From a virus: 28,875 nt of DNA. The translations under genes and the position numbers were made by a program. The stretch is taken from positions 1 to 28,875 of the IMG/VR virus record IMGVR_UViG_3300026292_000024; one strand, written 5' to 3'. Numbering within the stretch: position 1 is the first letter of the stretch; each line of letters opens with the position of its first letter. Shown here piece after piece: positions 1 through 8,441 of this stretch. The notes beneath the pieces are model-generated. The model worked only from the letters and a program-made list of their open reading frames with translations, was not told the DNA's origin and did no database searches.

Positions 1-58
1 GGGCCGTGACTCGCAGCTTTTGGCTAGTTTTTGAACATTTTCCGACTTGCCGATCTGG

Positions 59-77
59 CTTATTGAGAATCAATAAG
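59..77. other. Perfect 8-bp palindrome (hairpin or operator)
   Basis: CTTATTGA (59-66) and TCAATAAG (70-77) are perfect inverted repeats around a 3-nt loop. A second small dyad, GGTC-TTA-GACC, follows at once. There is no U-run directly after the first stem, so it is not a clean intrinsic terminator, although a short T-run lies about 20 bases further on. It sits in the roughly 210-base gene-free leader before the ParB-like gene. It could be a protein-binding site, a weak terminator of an upstream transcript or part of a packaging recognition region. The sequence does not decide between these. Confidence 0.4.
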
Positions 78-147
78 GTCTTAGACCCTCTCTTGTTTTT
101 CTAGATATGACGCTATATATGGGGATGCTGCCAAAACAGGCTTACGG

Positions 148-176
148 TTGACACTGCCGTGACAGTGGATTACTTT
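148..176 (+). promoter_or_regulatory. Possible sigma-70-like promoter before the packaging operon
   Basis: A perfect -35 hexamer TTGACA (148-153) is followed 17 bases later by a weak -10, TACTTT (171-176). An inverted repeat CACTG/CAGTG (152-156, 163-167) overlaps the -35 and spacer and could be an operator. The next gene starts at 213 with GGAGG at 193-197. The poor -10 keeps confidence low. Confidence 0.35.
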
Positions 177-212
177 TTTCTTATGATCCCTTGGAGGTAA
201 AGGCTTTTCAGC

Positions 213-725
213 GTGGCAATTGCAACACCAAGCAAAATCGAAATGTGGCCAGTGGCTCGGCTTGTTCCTTATGAGCACAACGCCCGCACTCATCCGCCCG
301 AGCAAGTGGAGAAAGTAGCAGCCTCTATTGTTTCTTATGGATTCAATGCACCAATATTGATTGATTCAAAAGATGGAATTATTGCGGGACATTGCCGCCT
401 AATGGCTGCAAAGCAACTCAACTTAAAAGAAGTTCCAGTGATAAAGCTTGATCATTTAACAGAAAAGAAAAAGCGGGCATATATCTTGGCGGACAATAAA
501 TTGTCCGAGCTTGGCGGTTGGGATGAAAACGCCTTGAACTATGAACTGGAATTGTTGAAAGATTGGCAGATAGATATGACTGAGCTTGGCTTTGATGATT
601 CCCAGTTGGATGTTGTGATGGAGGAACTAGATGAACATTTTGAAGATCAAGACGAAATTGAAAAGGACACTGGATTGAGTCTTTGCGTATGTCCGAAATG
701 TGGACATGAATTTGAGAGCTCTTAA
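213..725 (+). CDS. ParB/Srx-like domain protein
   Basis: This 170-residue protein has a ParB N-terminal (ParB/sulfiredoxin) fold. Visible are the LVPYEHNARTH start, a GHCRLMAAKQL box near residues 58-68 and an ILADNKLSELGGW segment near 91-103. Phage members of this family are usually DNA-binding or nuclease-like proteins and often sit next to the terminase or are fused to a DNA methyltransferase. Here no methylase follows. The protein ends with a C-x-C-x2-C cluster (CVCPKCGHEF) that looks like a zinc ribbon. The start is GTG; the in-frame stop at 198-200 leaves no plausible earlier start, and GGAGG lies 15 bases upstream. It is separated from the small terminase gene by two bases. A role in packaging or DNA processing is inferred from position only. 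Confidence 0.8.
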   Translation: MAIATPSKIEMWPVARLVPYEHNARTHPPEQVEKVAASIVSYGFNAPILIDSKDGIIAGHCRLMAAKQLNLKEVPVIKLDHLTEKKKRAYILADNKLSELGGWDENALNYELELLKDWQIDMTELGFDDSQLDVVMEELDEHFEDQDEIEKDTGLSLCVCPKCGHEFESS

Positions 726-727
726 AG

Positions 728-1237
728 ATGGGAGTATCAATTCGACAATATGCAAAAGAGCGGGGCTGTTCTCATGAGGCAGTACGTCGAGCAATTGCGG
801 CGGGTCGATTAAAAAAAGCAGTCAAAAAAAAAGGGCGGAACTATGACATAGATATTTCAAAAGCAAATGAAGAATGGGAGTTAAACACAGACGACACAAA
901 GCAAAACAATATGGGATCACAAGCGACAATCAAGAGTCCTTCTTTAACTCAGGCTAGAGCGGTGAGAGAAATGTATGCGGCAAGATTGACTCAGTTAGAA
1001 TTTGAAGAAAAGAGCGGGCTACTTTGCAAGGTGGCGGAAGTTAAGTTGGAATATTTTCAAAAAACGAGAATTGCCAGAGATGCTTTGTTGAATGTTCCAG
1101 TCCGAGTTGTTTCAGAACTAGGTGGATTAGTGGGAGATATTACAGACCAACAGCGGCACGATATTTTGCAGCTATTAACTAAAGAAGTGAACTCAGCTCT
1201 GGAACAACTAGCGGAGGAAGATGATGGCACTAGCTAA
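728..1237 (+). CDS. Terminase small subunit (Nu1-like)
   Basis: This 169-residue protein starts with a winged-helix or MerR-like DNA-binding segment (residues about 3-45, IRQYAKERGCSHEAVRRAI followed by a Lys-rich wing). A central helical region with LTQARAVREMYAARLTQLEFEE follows, then a C-terminal helical tail. This is the layout of lambda gpNu1-type small terminases, which recognise the packaging site and recruit the large subunit. Length is close to lambda Nu1 (181). It overlaps the start of the large terminase gene by 17 bases, so the two are probably translationally coupled. The Shine-Dalgarno sequence before its ATG is weak, and coupling to the preceding ParB-like gene two bases upstream is likely. 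The family assignment is firm from layout and neighbour, less so from sequence. Confidence 0.82.
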   Translation: MGVSIRQYAKERGCSHEAVRRAIAAGRLKKAVKKKGRNYDIDISKANEEWELNTDDTKQNNMGSQATIKSPSLTQARAVREMYAARLTQLEFEEKSGLLCKVAEVKLEYFQKTRIARDALLNVPVRVVSELGGLVGDITDQQRHDILQLLTKEVNSALEQLAEEDDGTS

Positions 1238-3098
1238 AGGAAAACAAGTTTTAAGGGAGGCATGGATTGAAGGTTTCAAACCTGATCCATTGCTTACGGT
1301 TTCTGAGTGGAGTGCTCGATATAGATTTCTTTCAACCAAGGCATCAGCCGAACCGGGGTTGTGGAGAAATAGTCGAACGCCGTATCTCGTCTCGATAATG
1401 GATTCACTCTCTCCGAGTAGCTCTTGTGAAAAAGTTGTATTCATGAAAGGAGCTCAGATTGGCGGGACTGAATGTCTGAATAATTTTGTTGGAGCTTGTA
1501 TTGATAATTTTCCGGGTCCATTTCTTTTGGTGAATCCAACTCAAGACATGGCCAAGAGAAATTCAAAAACAAGAATTGCTCCATTGATTGAAGAATGTCC
1601 ACAGTTAAGAAACAAAGTTCGGGAGGCCAAAAGTAGAGATTCAGGAAACAGCATTCTCCAGAAAGAATTTTTAGGAGGCATTATCGTCATGGTCGGGGCC
1701 AACTCGGCCAGCGGCCTCCGATCTATGCCAGCGAAATATTTGGGGCTTGATGAATGCGACGCCTACCCGGGGGACCTAGAGGGTGAAGGCTGTCCATGCC
1801 AATTGGCCGAGGCAAGAACTCGAACATTTAGCAAGAGAAAAATTTTCTATTGTTCAACTCCAACCTTTGCGGGTAGATCAAGGATCGAGCGTGAATACCT
1901 TGAATCAAATATGTCCTTGTATCACGTTCCTTGTCCGAACTGTGGGGAATATATTCCGATTGAATGGGAGTCTTTGCGATGGGATAAAAATTTGGAGTGG
2001 GTGAAATGTGCTTGTCCAGAATGCGGAGAGTTATTTGATGAGCATCACAAAGCCAAGATTTTGGGTGAAGGAAAATGGATTGCAAGGAACCCAGAATCAA
2101 AAGTCCATGGCTATCAACTCTCGTCTTTATATTCTCCTTTGGGTTGGTTCAGTTGGACCCAAGCGGTCAAGATGCACTTGAACGCAAAATCGGATGAAGA
2201 AAAAAAAGTTTTTACAAATACAGTTTTGGGTCGAACTTTTGCAGATGCGTTTGATGTTCCAGATTGGGAAGAGTTATATAACCGCCGAGAAAATTATCAG
2301 ATCGGAACAATTCCAGATAAAAAAATTGCTGTTTTAGTTGCTGGGGCTGACGTACAAAAAGACAGAATCGAGATGGAGGTTGTTGGCTTTTGTCCCAACA
2401 TGGAAAGTTATTCAATAGACCATCAAGTCGTTTATGGGAACACCGCCGAGGATGAGGTTTGGATTGAATTGTCAAAACGGATTCGATATATCTATCCGTC
2501 AAGTTGTGATGGAAAGGACATGGCGATTCGCATGGTTGCTATTGACTCAGGATTTAGAACTCAGGAGGTTTATAGATGGGTTAGGGGAGAGAACCAAGCT
2601 CAGGTGATTTGCATAAAAGGAAGGGAAACCCAATCCACAGTCATTGGTCCTTCATCATCGGTAGACGTAACGAGACGAGGGAAGACATGGAAAGCAGGGG
2701 TGAGGGTGTGGCCTGTTGGAACGTCAGTTACTAAGTCGGAATTGTATGGATGGTTGAAAAGAAAAAAACCATTAGATGAAGATGACGAACTTCCATTTGG
2801 TTGGGCTCATTTTCCAGAATGGCCAGAGGAGTATTTCAGACAGTTATGTGCAGAGCAATTAGTGACTAGGGTGGTGAGAGGATACCAAAAATTCCAATGG
2901 GAAAAAATCCGTGATAGAAATGAGATTCTTGACTTGCGGGTTTATGCTCGGGCCTGTGTTACTGCTCTTGGTTGTGATCGTTGGGATGAGAAACGATGGC
3001 TTAAAGAGTCCAGCAAAGTAAATCCAATTACAGAAAAAAAAGGAGCAAGTTCGGAAAAAGGTTTAAAGAGACGTAGAGGATCTTTCTTAAAGCGTTAG
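1221..3098 (+). CDS. Terminase large subunit, GpA family
   Basis: This is the 625-residue packaging motor ATPase and nuclease, close in length to lambda gpA (641). Visible are a Walker-A-like KGAQIGGTE (residues 76-84), a Walker-B-like LGLDECD (174-180) and a Cys cluster (CPNCG near 238-242, CACPECG near 263-269) typical of the GpA family. The C-terminal nuclease region has acidic residues in GADVQKDRIEMEV and AIDSGFRTQEVYRWV. The C-terminus is strongly basic (KGLKRRRGSFLKR). Two ATGs stand in tandem at 1221 and 1224. GGAGG at 1213-1217 is better spaced (6 bases) for 1224, so the true protein may lack the first Met. It acts at the portal vertex with the small subunit. Confidence 0.96.
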   Translation: MMALAKGKQVLREAWIEGFKPDPLLTVSEWSARYRFLSTKASAEPGLWRNSRTPYLVSIMDSLSPSSSCEKVVFMKGAQIGGTECLNNFVGACIDNFPGPFLLVNPTQDMAKRNSKTRIAPLIEECPQLRNKVREAKSRDSGNSILQKEFLGGIIVMVGANSASGLRSMPAKYLGLDECDAYPGDLEGEGCPCQLAEARTRTFSKRKIFYCSTPTFAGRSRIEREYLESNMSLYHVPCPNCGEYIPIEWESLRWDKNLEWVKCACPECGELFDEHHKAKILGEGKWIARNPESKVHGYQLSSLYSPLGWFSWTQAVKMHLNAKSDEEKKVFTNTVLGRTFADAFDVPDWEELYNRRENYQIGTIPDKKIAVLVAGADVQKDRIEMEVVGFCPNMESYSIDHQVVYGNTAEDEVWIELSKRIRYIYPSSCDGKDMAIRMVAIDSGFRTQEVYRWVRGENQAQVICIKGRETQSTVIGPSSSVDVTRRGKTWKAGVRVWPVGTSVTKSELYGWLKRKKPLDEDDELPFGWAHFPEWPEEYFRQLCAEQLVTRVVRGYQKFQWEKIRDRNEILDLRVYARACVTALGCDRWDEKRWLKESSKVNPITEKKGASSEKGLKRRRGSFLKR

Positions 3099-3122
3099 AC
3101 TATGAAAAGTTAGAGGTACGGC

Positions 3123-3326
3123 GTGGCTTCATCTTTATTTACACAAGCGGGATTGGATGCACTTGAGGAGAATATTGCGGCGGGACATTTAGAGGTTGAA
3201 TATGACAATAAAAGAGTTAGGTATAGAACTTTATCTGAGATGATGCAAATTAGAGATCTAATAAAAAGACGTCTTGGAGGGAAGACCACTCGCCGAGTTG
3301 TTCAATACTCAAACGGAATCAAATGA
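3123..3326 (+). CDS. gpW-like head-tail joining protein
   Basis: This 67-residue protein has nearly the length of lambda gpW (68). Features are a hydrophobic N-terminal helix, a YDNKRVRYRTLSEMMQIRDLI core and a basic C-terminus. In lambda, gpW stabilises packaged DNA in the head and prepares the vertex for tail attachment. The gene sits between terminase and portal exactly as in lambda. The start is GTG with AGAGGT 6-7 bases upstream. It overlaps the portal start by four bases (ATGA), which implies translational coupling. Confidence 0.85.
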   Translation: MASSLFTQAGLDALEENIAAGHLEVEYDNKRVRYRTLSEMMQIRDLIKRRLGGKTTRRVVQYSNGIK

Positions 3327-4828
3327 CAAAGACACCCTCACAAAATGCGGTTGATAAATTGATCGGCGTTGTTCATCCGTCGGAAGCTTTGAAACGTCAA
3401 AAAGCTCGGATGGCTTTGCATCAACTCAGAAGATTTGATGGAGCTGGCGGCGGACGTCGGACCGATGGTTGGACAAGTGCAACGTCATCCAGTGCGGATG
3501 CTGTTAATGGTCCAGACCTTGCAAAGATGCGAGATCGGTCTAGAGATTTAACAAGAAATAGTCCTTATGCGTCCAGAGCTGTTTCGACTATTTGTTCCAA
3601 TACTGTTGGAACTGGAATTCTTCCTCGGATAAGTTCACGGCGTTCAAAGGTTAGGCAATCCAGAATTACAGACTTGTTCAACGAATGGGCAACCGATCCA
3701 AGTCAAATTGATTGGGAGTCAAGAAATGATTTTTATGGTTTGCAAAATTTAGTTCTTAGAACTGTTGTTGAAAGTGGAGAGTGTTTAATTCGTCGTCGAA
3801 CAGTTTTAGATAATGAAACTATTCCTCTAAGGTTGCAAATTCTGGAACCAGATTTCTTGGATACTGGAAGGGATGGAGCAATTGCCACGGGCCATATAAA
3901 GCAAGGAATTGAATTTAATAGGGAAGGTCAAAGGGTTGCATATTGGGTATTTGAAACTCATCCGGGTGATTCTTCTATCTCGTCAATTAGTGGATTAGGA
4001 AAATCAAATCGAATTGATGCAAAAGAGATATTGCATGTTTACCGACAAGAAAGGCCGGGAGCTAGTCGTGGGATTCCTTGGTCGCATTCTGTAATTATTA
4101 AGCTTAGAGATTTTGAAGATTATTCCGACGCTCAATTGTTAAAGCAAAAAATCTCAGCTTGTTTCGCTGGTTTTGTTGTTGAGCCAGAAAGTCCAGACGC
4201 TGCTTTGGAAGGTGATTTGATCGAGTCTTTAGAGCCGGGTTTACTCGAAGTCTTGCCACCGGGAAAAGATATTAAATTTGCAAATCCTCCAAGTACTGCG
4301 GAATATGAAAAATTTACTCGTTCGATTCTTTTGCAGATTGCCAGCGGTTACGGAATAACTTATGAATCATTGACCTCCGATTTGTCCGCCACTAATTTTT
4401 CATCGGCTCGCCTTGGTTGGTTGGAGTTTTATCGAAATATTGAGACTTGGCGTTGGCAAATGTTGATTCCGCAATTTTTAACTCCTACATGGAAATGGTT
4501 TAAGAATGCGGCGGAAATTGGTGGAGTTCCTGTTGGAGATGTCAAAATAGAATGGACGCCACCTCGAAGAGAGTTAATTGATCCATCAACCGAAATTGAA
4601 GCAACAATAAAACAAGTTCGAGCGGGACTGCTCTCATTGCCAAAAGCTTTGAGGCAGTTCGGCTATGATCCCGAGGAGATCATGGCCGAGATCGGGGAAA
4701 GTAATGACAGGCTAGACGCCTTGAAATTAATTCTTGATTCTGACCCAAGACAGACGGCTCATAATGGGGCAACCCAAAAAGCCGAATCCTCAGAGGACTC
4801 ATCTACTGAAGAATCTCAAATTAATTGA
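3323..4828 (+). CDS. Portal protein, lambda family
   Basis: This 501-residue lambda gpB-type portal forms the dodecameric ring through which DNA enters and leaves the head. Supporting features are MRDRSRDLTRNSPYASRAVSTI (near residues 67-88), the NTVGTGILPRI segment, an ILEPDFLD motif, an HVYRQERPGASRGIPW segment and the GYGITYESLTSDLSATNFSSAR region, which are hallmarks of the family. Length is slightly below lambda gpB (533). The C-terminus is a Ser/Glu-rich tail. It overlaps the gpW-like gene and is followed by a 24-base gap before the protease-capsid gene. Confidence 0.95.
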   Translation: MTKTPSQNAVDKLIGVVHPSEALKRQKARMALHQLRRFDGAGGGRRTDGWTSATSSSADAVNGPDLAKMRDRSRDLTRNSPYASRAVSTICSNTVGTGILPRISSRRSKVRQSRITDLFNEWATDPSQIDWESRNDFYGLQNLVLRTVVESGECLIRRRTVLDNETIPLRLQILEPDFLDTGRDGAIATGHIKQGIEFNREGQRVAYWVFETHPGDSSISSISGLGKSNRIDAKEILHVYRQERPGASRGIPWSHSVIIKLRDFEDYSDAQLLKQKISACFAGFVVEPESPDAALEGDLIESLEPGLLEVLPPGKDIKFANPPSTAEYEKFTRSILLQIASGYGITYESLTSDLSATNFSSARLGWLEFYRNIETWRWQMLIPQFLTPTWKWFKNAAEIGGVPVGDVKIEWTPPRRELIDPSTEIEATIKQVRAGLLSLPKALRQFGYDPEEIMAEIGESNDRLDALKLILDSDPRQTAHNGATQKAESSEDSSTEESQIN

Positions 4829-4852
4829 TATTATTCTTTTGTAGGCGATAAC

Positions 4853-6787
4853 ATGAAAACGCAACCCAACGAAAACTCTATGGATGATCTCTTATTTACA
4901 AGAGGTCAATTCACTCCAGCTACTTATGACGCTGAAGAAAGAACCGTCGAGCTAATTTGGAGCACAGGAGCACCTGTTCAACGTCGGGGCTTATCTGGCC
5001 CTTTCATTGAAGAGCTGGATATGTCACCATCCTCAATAAGGATGGACCGACTTAACAGCGGAGCCCCTCTCTTAAATTCTCATCGATCAGGCGATCTTTC
5101 CGACGTTTTAGGCGTAGTGACTAGGGCGTGGATTGATGAGGAAAAAAACGAGGGTCGAGCCCTTGTGCAATTTTCAGCTAGGGATGAGGTTTCCTCAATT
5201 ATTGAGGATGTCCAGACTGGGGTGTTGAGAAACATCTCTGTCGGATATGCGACCCATTCAGTTGAAAAGCGATCCAATGAGGACACAGAAATTCCAATTT
5301 TAAGGGCTACCGATTGGGAGCCCATGGAAATTTCATTGGTCCCAGTTGGGGCTGATCCAGCCTCGCAAATCAGAGCCGAAGAAGCTCTATCTAAAAACCT
5401 AATTGACTTAAACAATCAGGAAGCCAACATGGAACAAACGAAGCGAACAGAGGAGGAGGCAACAGTGGAAACACCTGTAGTCGAATCATCTCGTATTTCT
5501 GCCGAGGACGTTCAGGCTGCCGTTGCCGCTGAGAGAACTAGATCTAACAAGATCCGATCCTCTGTTCGTGCCGCTGGCTTGCCCGATAAACTCGCAGATG
5601 AATTAGCTGAAAGCGGAGTTGATTTTTCAACCGCTTCAGAAAGAATTTTTGATGCCTTGCGTCAGAAAGAAGAAAAAGCACCAACTACTCAGCATGTCGA
5701 GGTAACAACTGGACATACTGAGAAAAGATATGAGTGCATGGGTGCAGCTCTTGAAGCTCGCACAGGTGCGGGTGAATGGACAGACGCAGCAAAAGAGTAT
5801 AGGGGTTCTTCACTTCTAGACCTTGCTAAGGAAGCACTCATTTTGAAAGGCGAATCCGTCCGAGGTATGGATGGAATGGAAGTGTCTCAACGTGCATTAC
5901 ATAGCACTTCAGATTTTCCAATCCTTCTTTCAAATACTGCAAACAAGTCTCTAGTTGCTGCTTATAACGCAGCCCCTCAGACTTTCCGCCCATTGGTTCG
6001 GACTGTTTCAGTTCCTGACTTCAAAACAGTTTCCAGAGTTTCACTCGCTGGAAAACCAAATCTTGAAGTCGTGAATGAAGGCGGCGAGTTCAAGCGTGGA
6101 AGTCTTGACGAGGCTCAAGAGACATACAGCATCAAGACCTACGGAAAGGTTTTGGCTGTAACTCGTCAGACAATTGTTAACGATGATCTTGACGGTCTTG
6201 GCCGTATTCCATCACTCTTTGGTCGTGCGGCTGCTGACCTTGAATCAGATTTGGTTTGGGGTTTGATTACTGCCAATGGAACAATGGGAGATGGCAGAGC
6301 ATTATTCCAAGCGGCTAACCATGCCAACTTGGCCAGTTCAGGCGGTGCTCTTTCTATTGCAACCGTAGGAGCTGCAAGAAAATCAATAAGACTTCAGAAA
6401 GACCTTTCTGGCAACAGAATTAACATTCAACCTGAATCTCTTATCGTTCCCGCTGCTCTTGAGGTAACTGCTCAACAGTTCCTTGCACCGGGTAATCAGT
6501 ATCAAGCCAACGCAGTTTCTGGAGCAACAGGACCTAACATTTTTGGCGGTGCTTTCAACTTGATTGTGGAGCCACGCTTGGATGATAATTCAGCTACAGC
6601 TTGGTACATGGCATCTAGCCCAAGTCAGCTTGACATGATCGAGCTTGCTTATCTTCAAGGTCGTAGCGGTCCTTTCACAGAACAAAGAGTCGGCTTTGAT
6701 GTTGACGGTTTGGAGCTGAAAGTTCGCCTAGATGTTGGAGCGGCTGTCCTTGACTACCGTGGCCTTTACAAAAACGCTGGGGCTTAA
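4853..6787 (+). CDS. Prohead protease - major capsid protein fusion
   Basis: One 644-residue reading frame carries three segments. Residues about 15-175 are a prohead protease of the HK97/U35 type, with candidate catalytic His77 (LNSHRSGD) and Ser129 (LRNISVGYATH), then the conserved WEPMEISLVPVGADP. Residues about 193-290 are an acidic, helical delta- or scaffold-like stretch. Residues about 300-644 are the major capsid protein (FRPLVRTVSVPDFKTV, GGEFKRGS, RQTIVNDDLDGL). Maturation would require the protease to cut itself away from the shell subunit. A possible internal start, Met193 at 5429, has AGGA 8 bases upstream and could give extra protease-free subunits. The main start is at 4853 inside the recurring CGATAACATG sequence, with AGG 7 bases upstream. 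Confidence 0.93.
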   Translation: MKTQPNENSMDDLLFTRGQFTPATYDAEERTVELIWSTGAPVQRRGLSGPFIEELDMSPSSIRMDRLNSGAPLLNSHRSGDLSDVLGVVTRAWIDEEKNEGRALVQFSARDEVSSIIEDVQTGVLRNISVGYATHSVEKRSNEDTEIPILRATDWEPMEISLVPVGADPASQIRAEEALSKNLIDLNNQEANMEQTKRTEEEATVETPVVESSRISAEDVQAAVAAERTRSNKIRSSVRAAGLPDKLADELAESGVDFSTASERIFDALRQKEEKAPTTQHVEVTTGHTEKRYECMGAALEARTGAGEWTDAAKEYRGSSLLDLAKEALILKGESVRGMDGMEVSQRALHSTSDFPILLSNTANKSLVAAYNAAPQTFRPLVRTVSVPDFKTVSRVSLAGKPNLEVVNEGGEFKRGSLDEAQETYSIKTYGKVLAVTRQTIVNDDLDGLGRIPSLFGRAAADLESDLVWGLITANGTMGDGRALFQAANHANLASSGGALSIATVGAARKSIRLQKDLSGNRINIQPESLIVPAALEVTAQQFLAPGNQYQANAVSGATGPNIFGGAFNLIVEPRLDDNSATAWYMASSPSQLDMIELAYLQGRSGPFTEQRVGFDVDGLELKVRLDVGAAVLDYRGLYKNAGA

Positions 6788-6793
6788 TTAACC

Positions 6794-7120
6794 ATGAAAA
6801 ATTTCGTTCAACCCGGAAATAATGTCACCGTCACAGCGGCGGCGACAACAACATCTGGCCAGCTTGTCGTTCAGACAAGTTTGGTAGGAGTTGCACTCAC
6901 TGACGCAGCCTCTGGGGCTGAGGTCGAGATTGCGACTACAGGTGTTTTCAAATATGCAATGGCATCTGGAGCAACTCTTAATGTGGGTGCTTTGGCATAC
7001 CTCAACAGTTCCGACGAGCTAACAAACACCGCTGGATCTGATCCAGCCGTGGGCGTTGTTGTTGGAACATATTCAACAGATCACAGAGATTTAAAAGTCT
7101 ACGGTCACAAGTTGAATTAA
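6794..7120 (+). CDS. DUF2190-type capsid decoration (cement) protein
   Basis: This 108-residue, Ala/Thr/Val-rich beta protein has the typical start MKNFVQPGNNVTVTAAATT, then an ALTDAASGAEVEIATTGVF segment and ends with GVVVGTYSTDHRDLKVYGH. This matches the DUF2190 family of small capsid-stabilising proteins found directly after major capsid genes, analogous in role to lambda gpD. The gap to the capsid gene is six bases. No clear Shine-Dalgarno sequence precedes the ATG, so translation probably depends on the upstream gene. Confidence 0.85.
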   Translation: MKNFVQPGNNVTVTAAATTTSGQLVVQTSLVGVALTDAASGAEVEIATTGVFKYAMASGATLNVGALAYLNSSDELTNTAGSDPAVGVVVGTYSTDHRDLKVYGHKLN

Positions 7121-7124
7121 TTAA

Positions 7125-7442
7125 ATGAATGAGGCCCTCACAAATCGAGTAGTCAGTGCGGCAATGCGGGAAATGGGCGAACCCATCACCTACACCCGAG
7201 AAGGCGTTCAATACTCGATTAGAGGGCTTTTTTCATCTGCTTATACAGGAATTGAGAATGGCATTCCTATTTCTGTAAATACTCCAGTCTTAACGATCAA
7301 TCGGAAAGATGTTTCATTTGATCCTAGAGATGGTGATCAAGTTTTAATCCGTGGAATTAATTATCGAGTAAGGGACACACAAGAGGACGGCGGAACAGGC
7401 GTTGCTCTACAACTACAGCGAACCGATGCCCGATCATCCTAG
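7125..7442 (+). CDS. FII-like head-tail joining protein
   Basis: This 105-residue beta-rich protein has MGEPITYTREGVQYSIRGLFS, TPVLTINRKDVSF and GDQVLIRGINYRVRDTQEDG. The pattern of a redox-like MG-x-P-x-TY start followed by a GD-x-V-x-I-x-G-x-x-Y-x-V motif resembles lambda FII / Gifsy-2 type head-tail connectors (FII is 117 residues). The family forms a ring on the head vertex to which the tail binds. The position just after decoration protein fits. It overlaps the next reading frame by 17 bases or more, depending on which start that gene uses. Confidence 0.75.
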   Translation: MNEALTNRVVSAAMREMGEPITYTREGVQYSIRGLFSSAYTGIENGIPISVNTPVLTINRKDVSFDPRDGDQVLIRGINYRVRDTQEDGGTGVALQLQRTDARSS

Positions 7443-8049
7443 AAAAATTATTCGACAAGGTTTGGCCACTCGGTTGGCCACGCAAAAAAGTGATAATACA
7501 TATTGGACTATTGCGGGAGCGTCGGCGTTCTCTACAAAGCCAGACGCAATTGATCCCTCAGACATGCCTTGCATTATTGTGAGGTCATTGGAAGAAAACG
7601 TCGAAGTGACAGGCGTTACAGAATTTTGCACATTTCAGAGACGCTCTCTCGTTTTAAGTGTTGATGGAATGATTGAGGCTTTAGATAATTTAGAGGATGT
7701 ATTGGATGATTTGGCCGAGGGAATAGAAAGTGCTTTTGATAGTTATCAAATTGTCGGAGTTGAGGACGCAAAAATTCAATTAAACAAAACTGAATTTGAT
7801 TTGCAAACTAACGCCGAAATTCCATTTGGAACTGTCCTAATGGAATATCTAGTCACTTACCACGTTAAAAAAGAGGGAGTAGACTATGGCAATGTAAGTC
7901 CAACATCTCCACTCAATAAAGAGTGTGACAAGGACCCCAACGCTACTTGTGTTGATCCTGTAAATGTGACTACCTTAATAGCTGAAATAAATCGGGAGTA
8001 CGATCCAAACGATCTTCCCGAGCCAGCGATTGAGACACTTATTCCCTGA
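7426..8049 (+). CDS. Probable tail terminator / minor tail protein
   Basis: This is a 207-residue protein if the ATG at 7426 is used. An alternative TTG at 7402 would add eight residues. The N-terminal two thirds (HPRKIIRQGLATRLA, a DMPCIIVRSLEE strand, DNLEDVLDDLAEGIESAF helix, GTVLMEYLVTYH strand) have the alternating strand-helix pattern of tail-terminator proteins such as lambda gpU, which cap the end of the tail tube. The C-terminal tail contains CDKDPNATCVD and is probably flexible. I recognise the type by pattern and by location between the head-tail joining genes, not by a strong motif. No strong Shine-Dalgarno sequence is visible, and the gene overlaps its neighbour. Confidence 0.55.
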   Translation: MPDHPRKIIRQGLATRLATQKSDNTYWTIAGASAFSTKPDAIDPSDMPCIIVRSLEENVEVTGVTEFCTFQRRSLVLSVDGMIEALDNLEDVLDDLAEGIESAFDSYQIVGVEDAKIQLNKTEFDLQTNAEIPFGTVLMEYLVTYHVKKEGVDYGNVSPTSPLNKECDKDPNATCVDPVNVTTLIAEINREYDPNDLPEPAIETLIP

Positions 8050-8054
8050 TTTTC

Positions 8055-8441
8055 ATGGCCACCAAAAAAACAACACCTAAGGCAGCGGCGAAGCCTAAAA
8101 CAACAGCCAAGAAAACGCCAGCAAAGGCAGCTCCAAAAGAAGCTCCTAAAGTTGAGGCTTGTCCAGCTCCTACTGTTTCGGCGTTAAGCTCTGAAGACTT
8201 AGCCAAGTTCTTGGCATTGCCAAAAGGTTATGACTCTAAGGAAGTTGGTTTGGTTTTACAAGCGGCAACTGATTATGCAAATGAGTACATTGGAAAAACT
8301 CCAAATCCAACTCATGAATACAAAATGGCTATTCAATTGTTAGCTGGAAAAATGTATGCAACAGGTTCTTTAGTAATTAATAACGCTGGAGAGATCCCCG
8401 GGAAAATTAGATATTTTCTTGAGATGGTTAAAAATCAATGA
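8055..8441 (+). CDS. gp6-like head-tail connector with H1-like N-terminus
   Basis: This 128-residue protein has two parts. Residues 2-40 are Lys/Ala/Pro/Thr-rich (repeating AAKPKT, AKKTPAKAA) like a histone H1 tail. Residues about 50-128 carry a helical domain, VLQAATDYANEYIGK followed by EYKMAIQLLAGKMYATG, that resembles HK97 gp6-type connector proteins. Those form a ring under the portal. The basic tail is not usual for the family and could contact DNA in the connector channel; that is inference. The stop overlaps the start of the baseplate V gene by four bases (ATGA). Confidence 0.6.
   Translation: MATKKTTPKAAAKPKTTAKKTPAKAAPKEAPKVEACPAPTVSALSSEDLAKFLALPKGYDSKEVGLVLQAATDYANEYIGKTPNPTHEYKMAIQLLAGKMYATGSLVINNAGEIPGKIRYFLEMVKNQ

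Noticed and set aside
3-104. Plus-strand open frame running in from the left edge
   Set aside because: Only 33 codons, interrupted by the palindrome region, with no family-like pattern. It may be the end of a gene but cannot be supported.
81-305. Minus-strand frame of 74 residues with Cys/His pairs
   Set aside because: It overlaps the ParB-like gene start and its promoter, has no homology pattern I recognise, and would be the only minus-strand gene.
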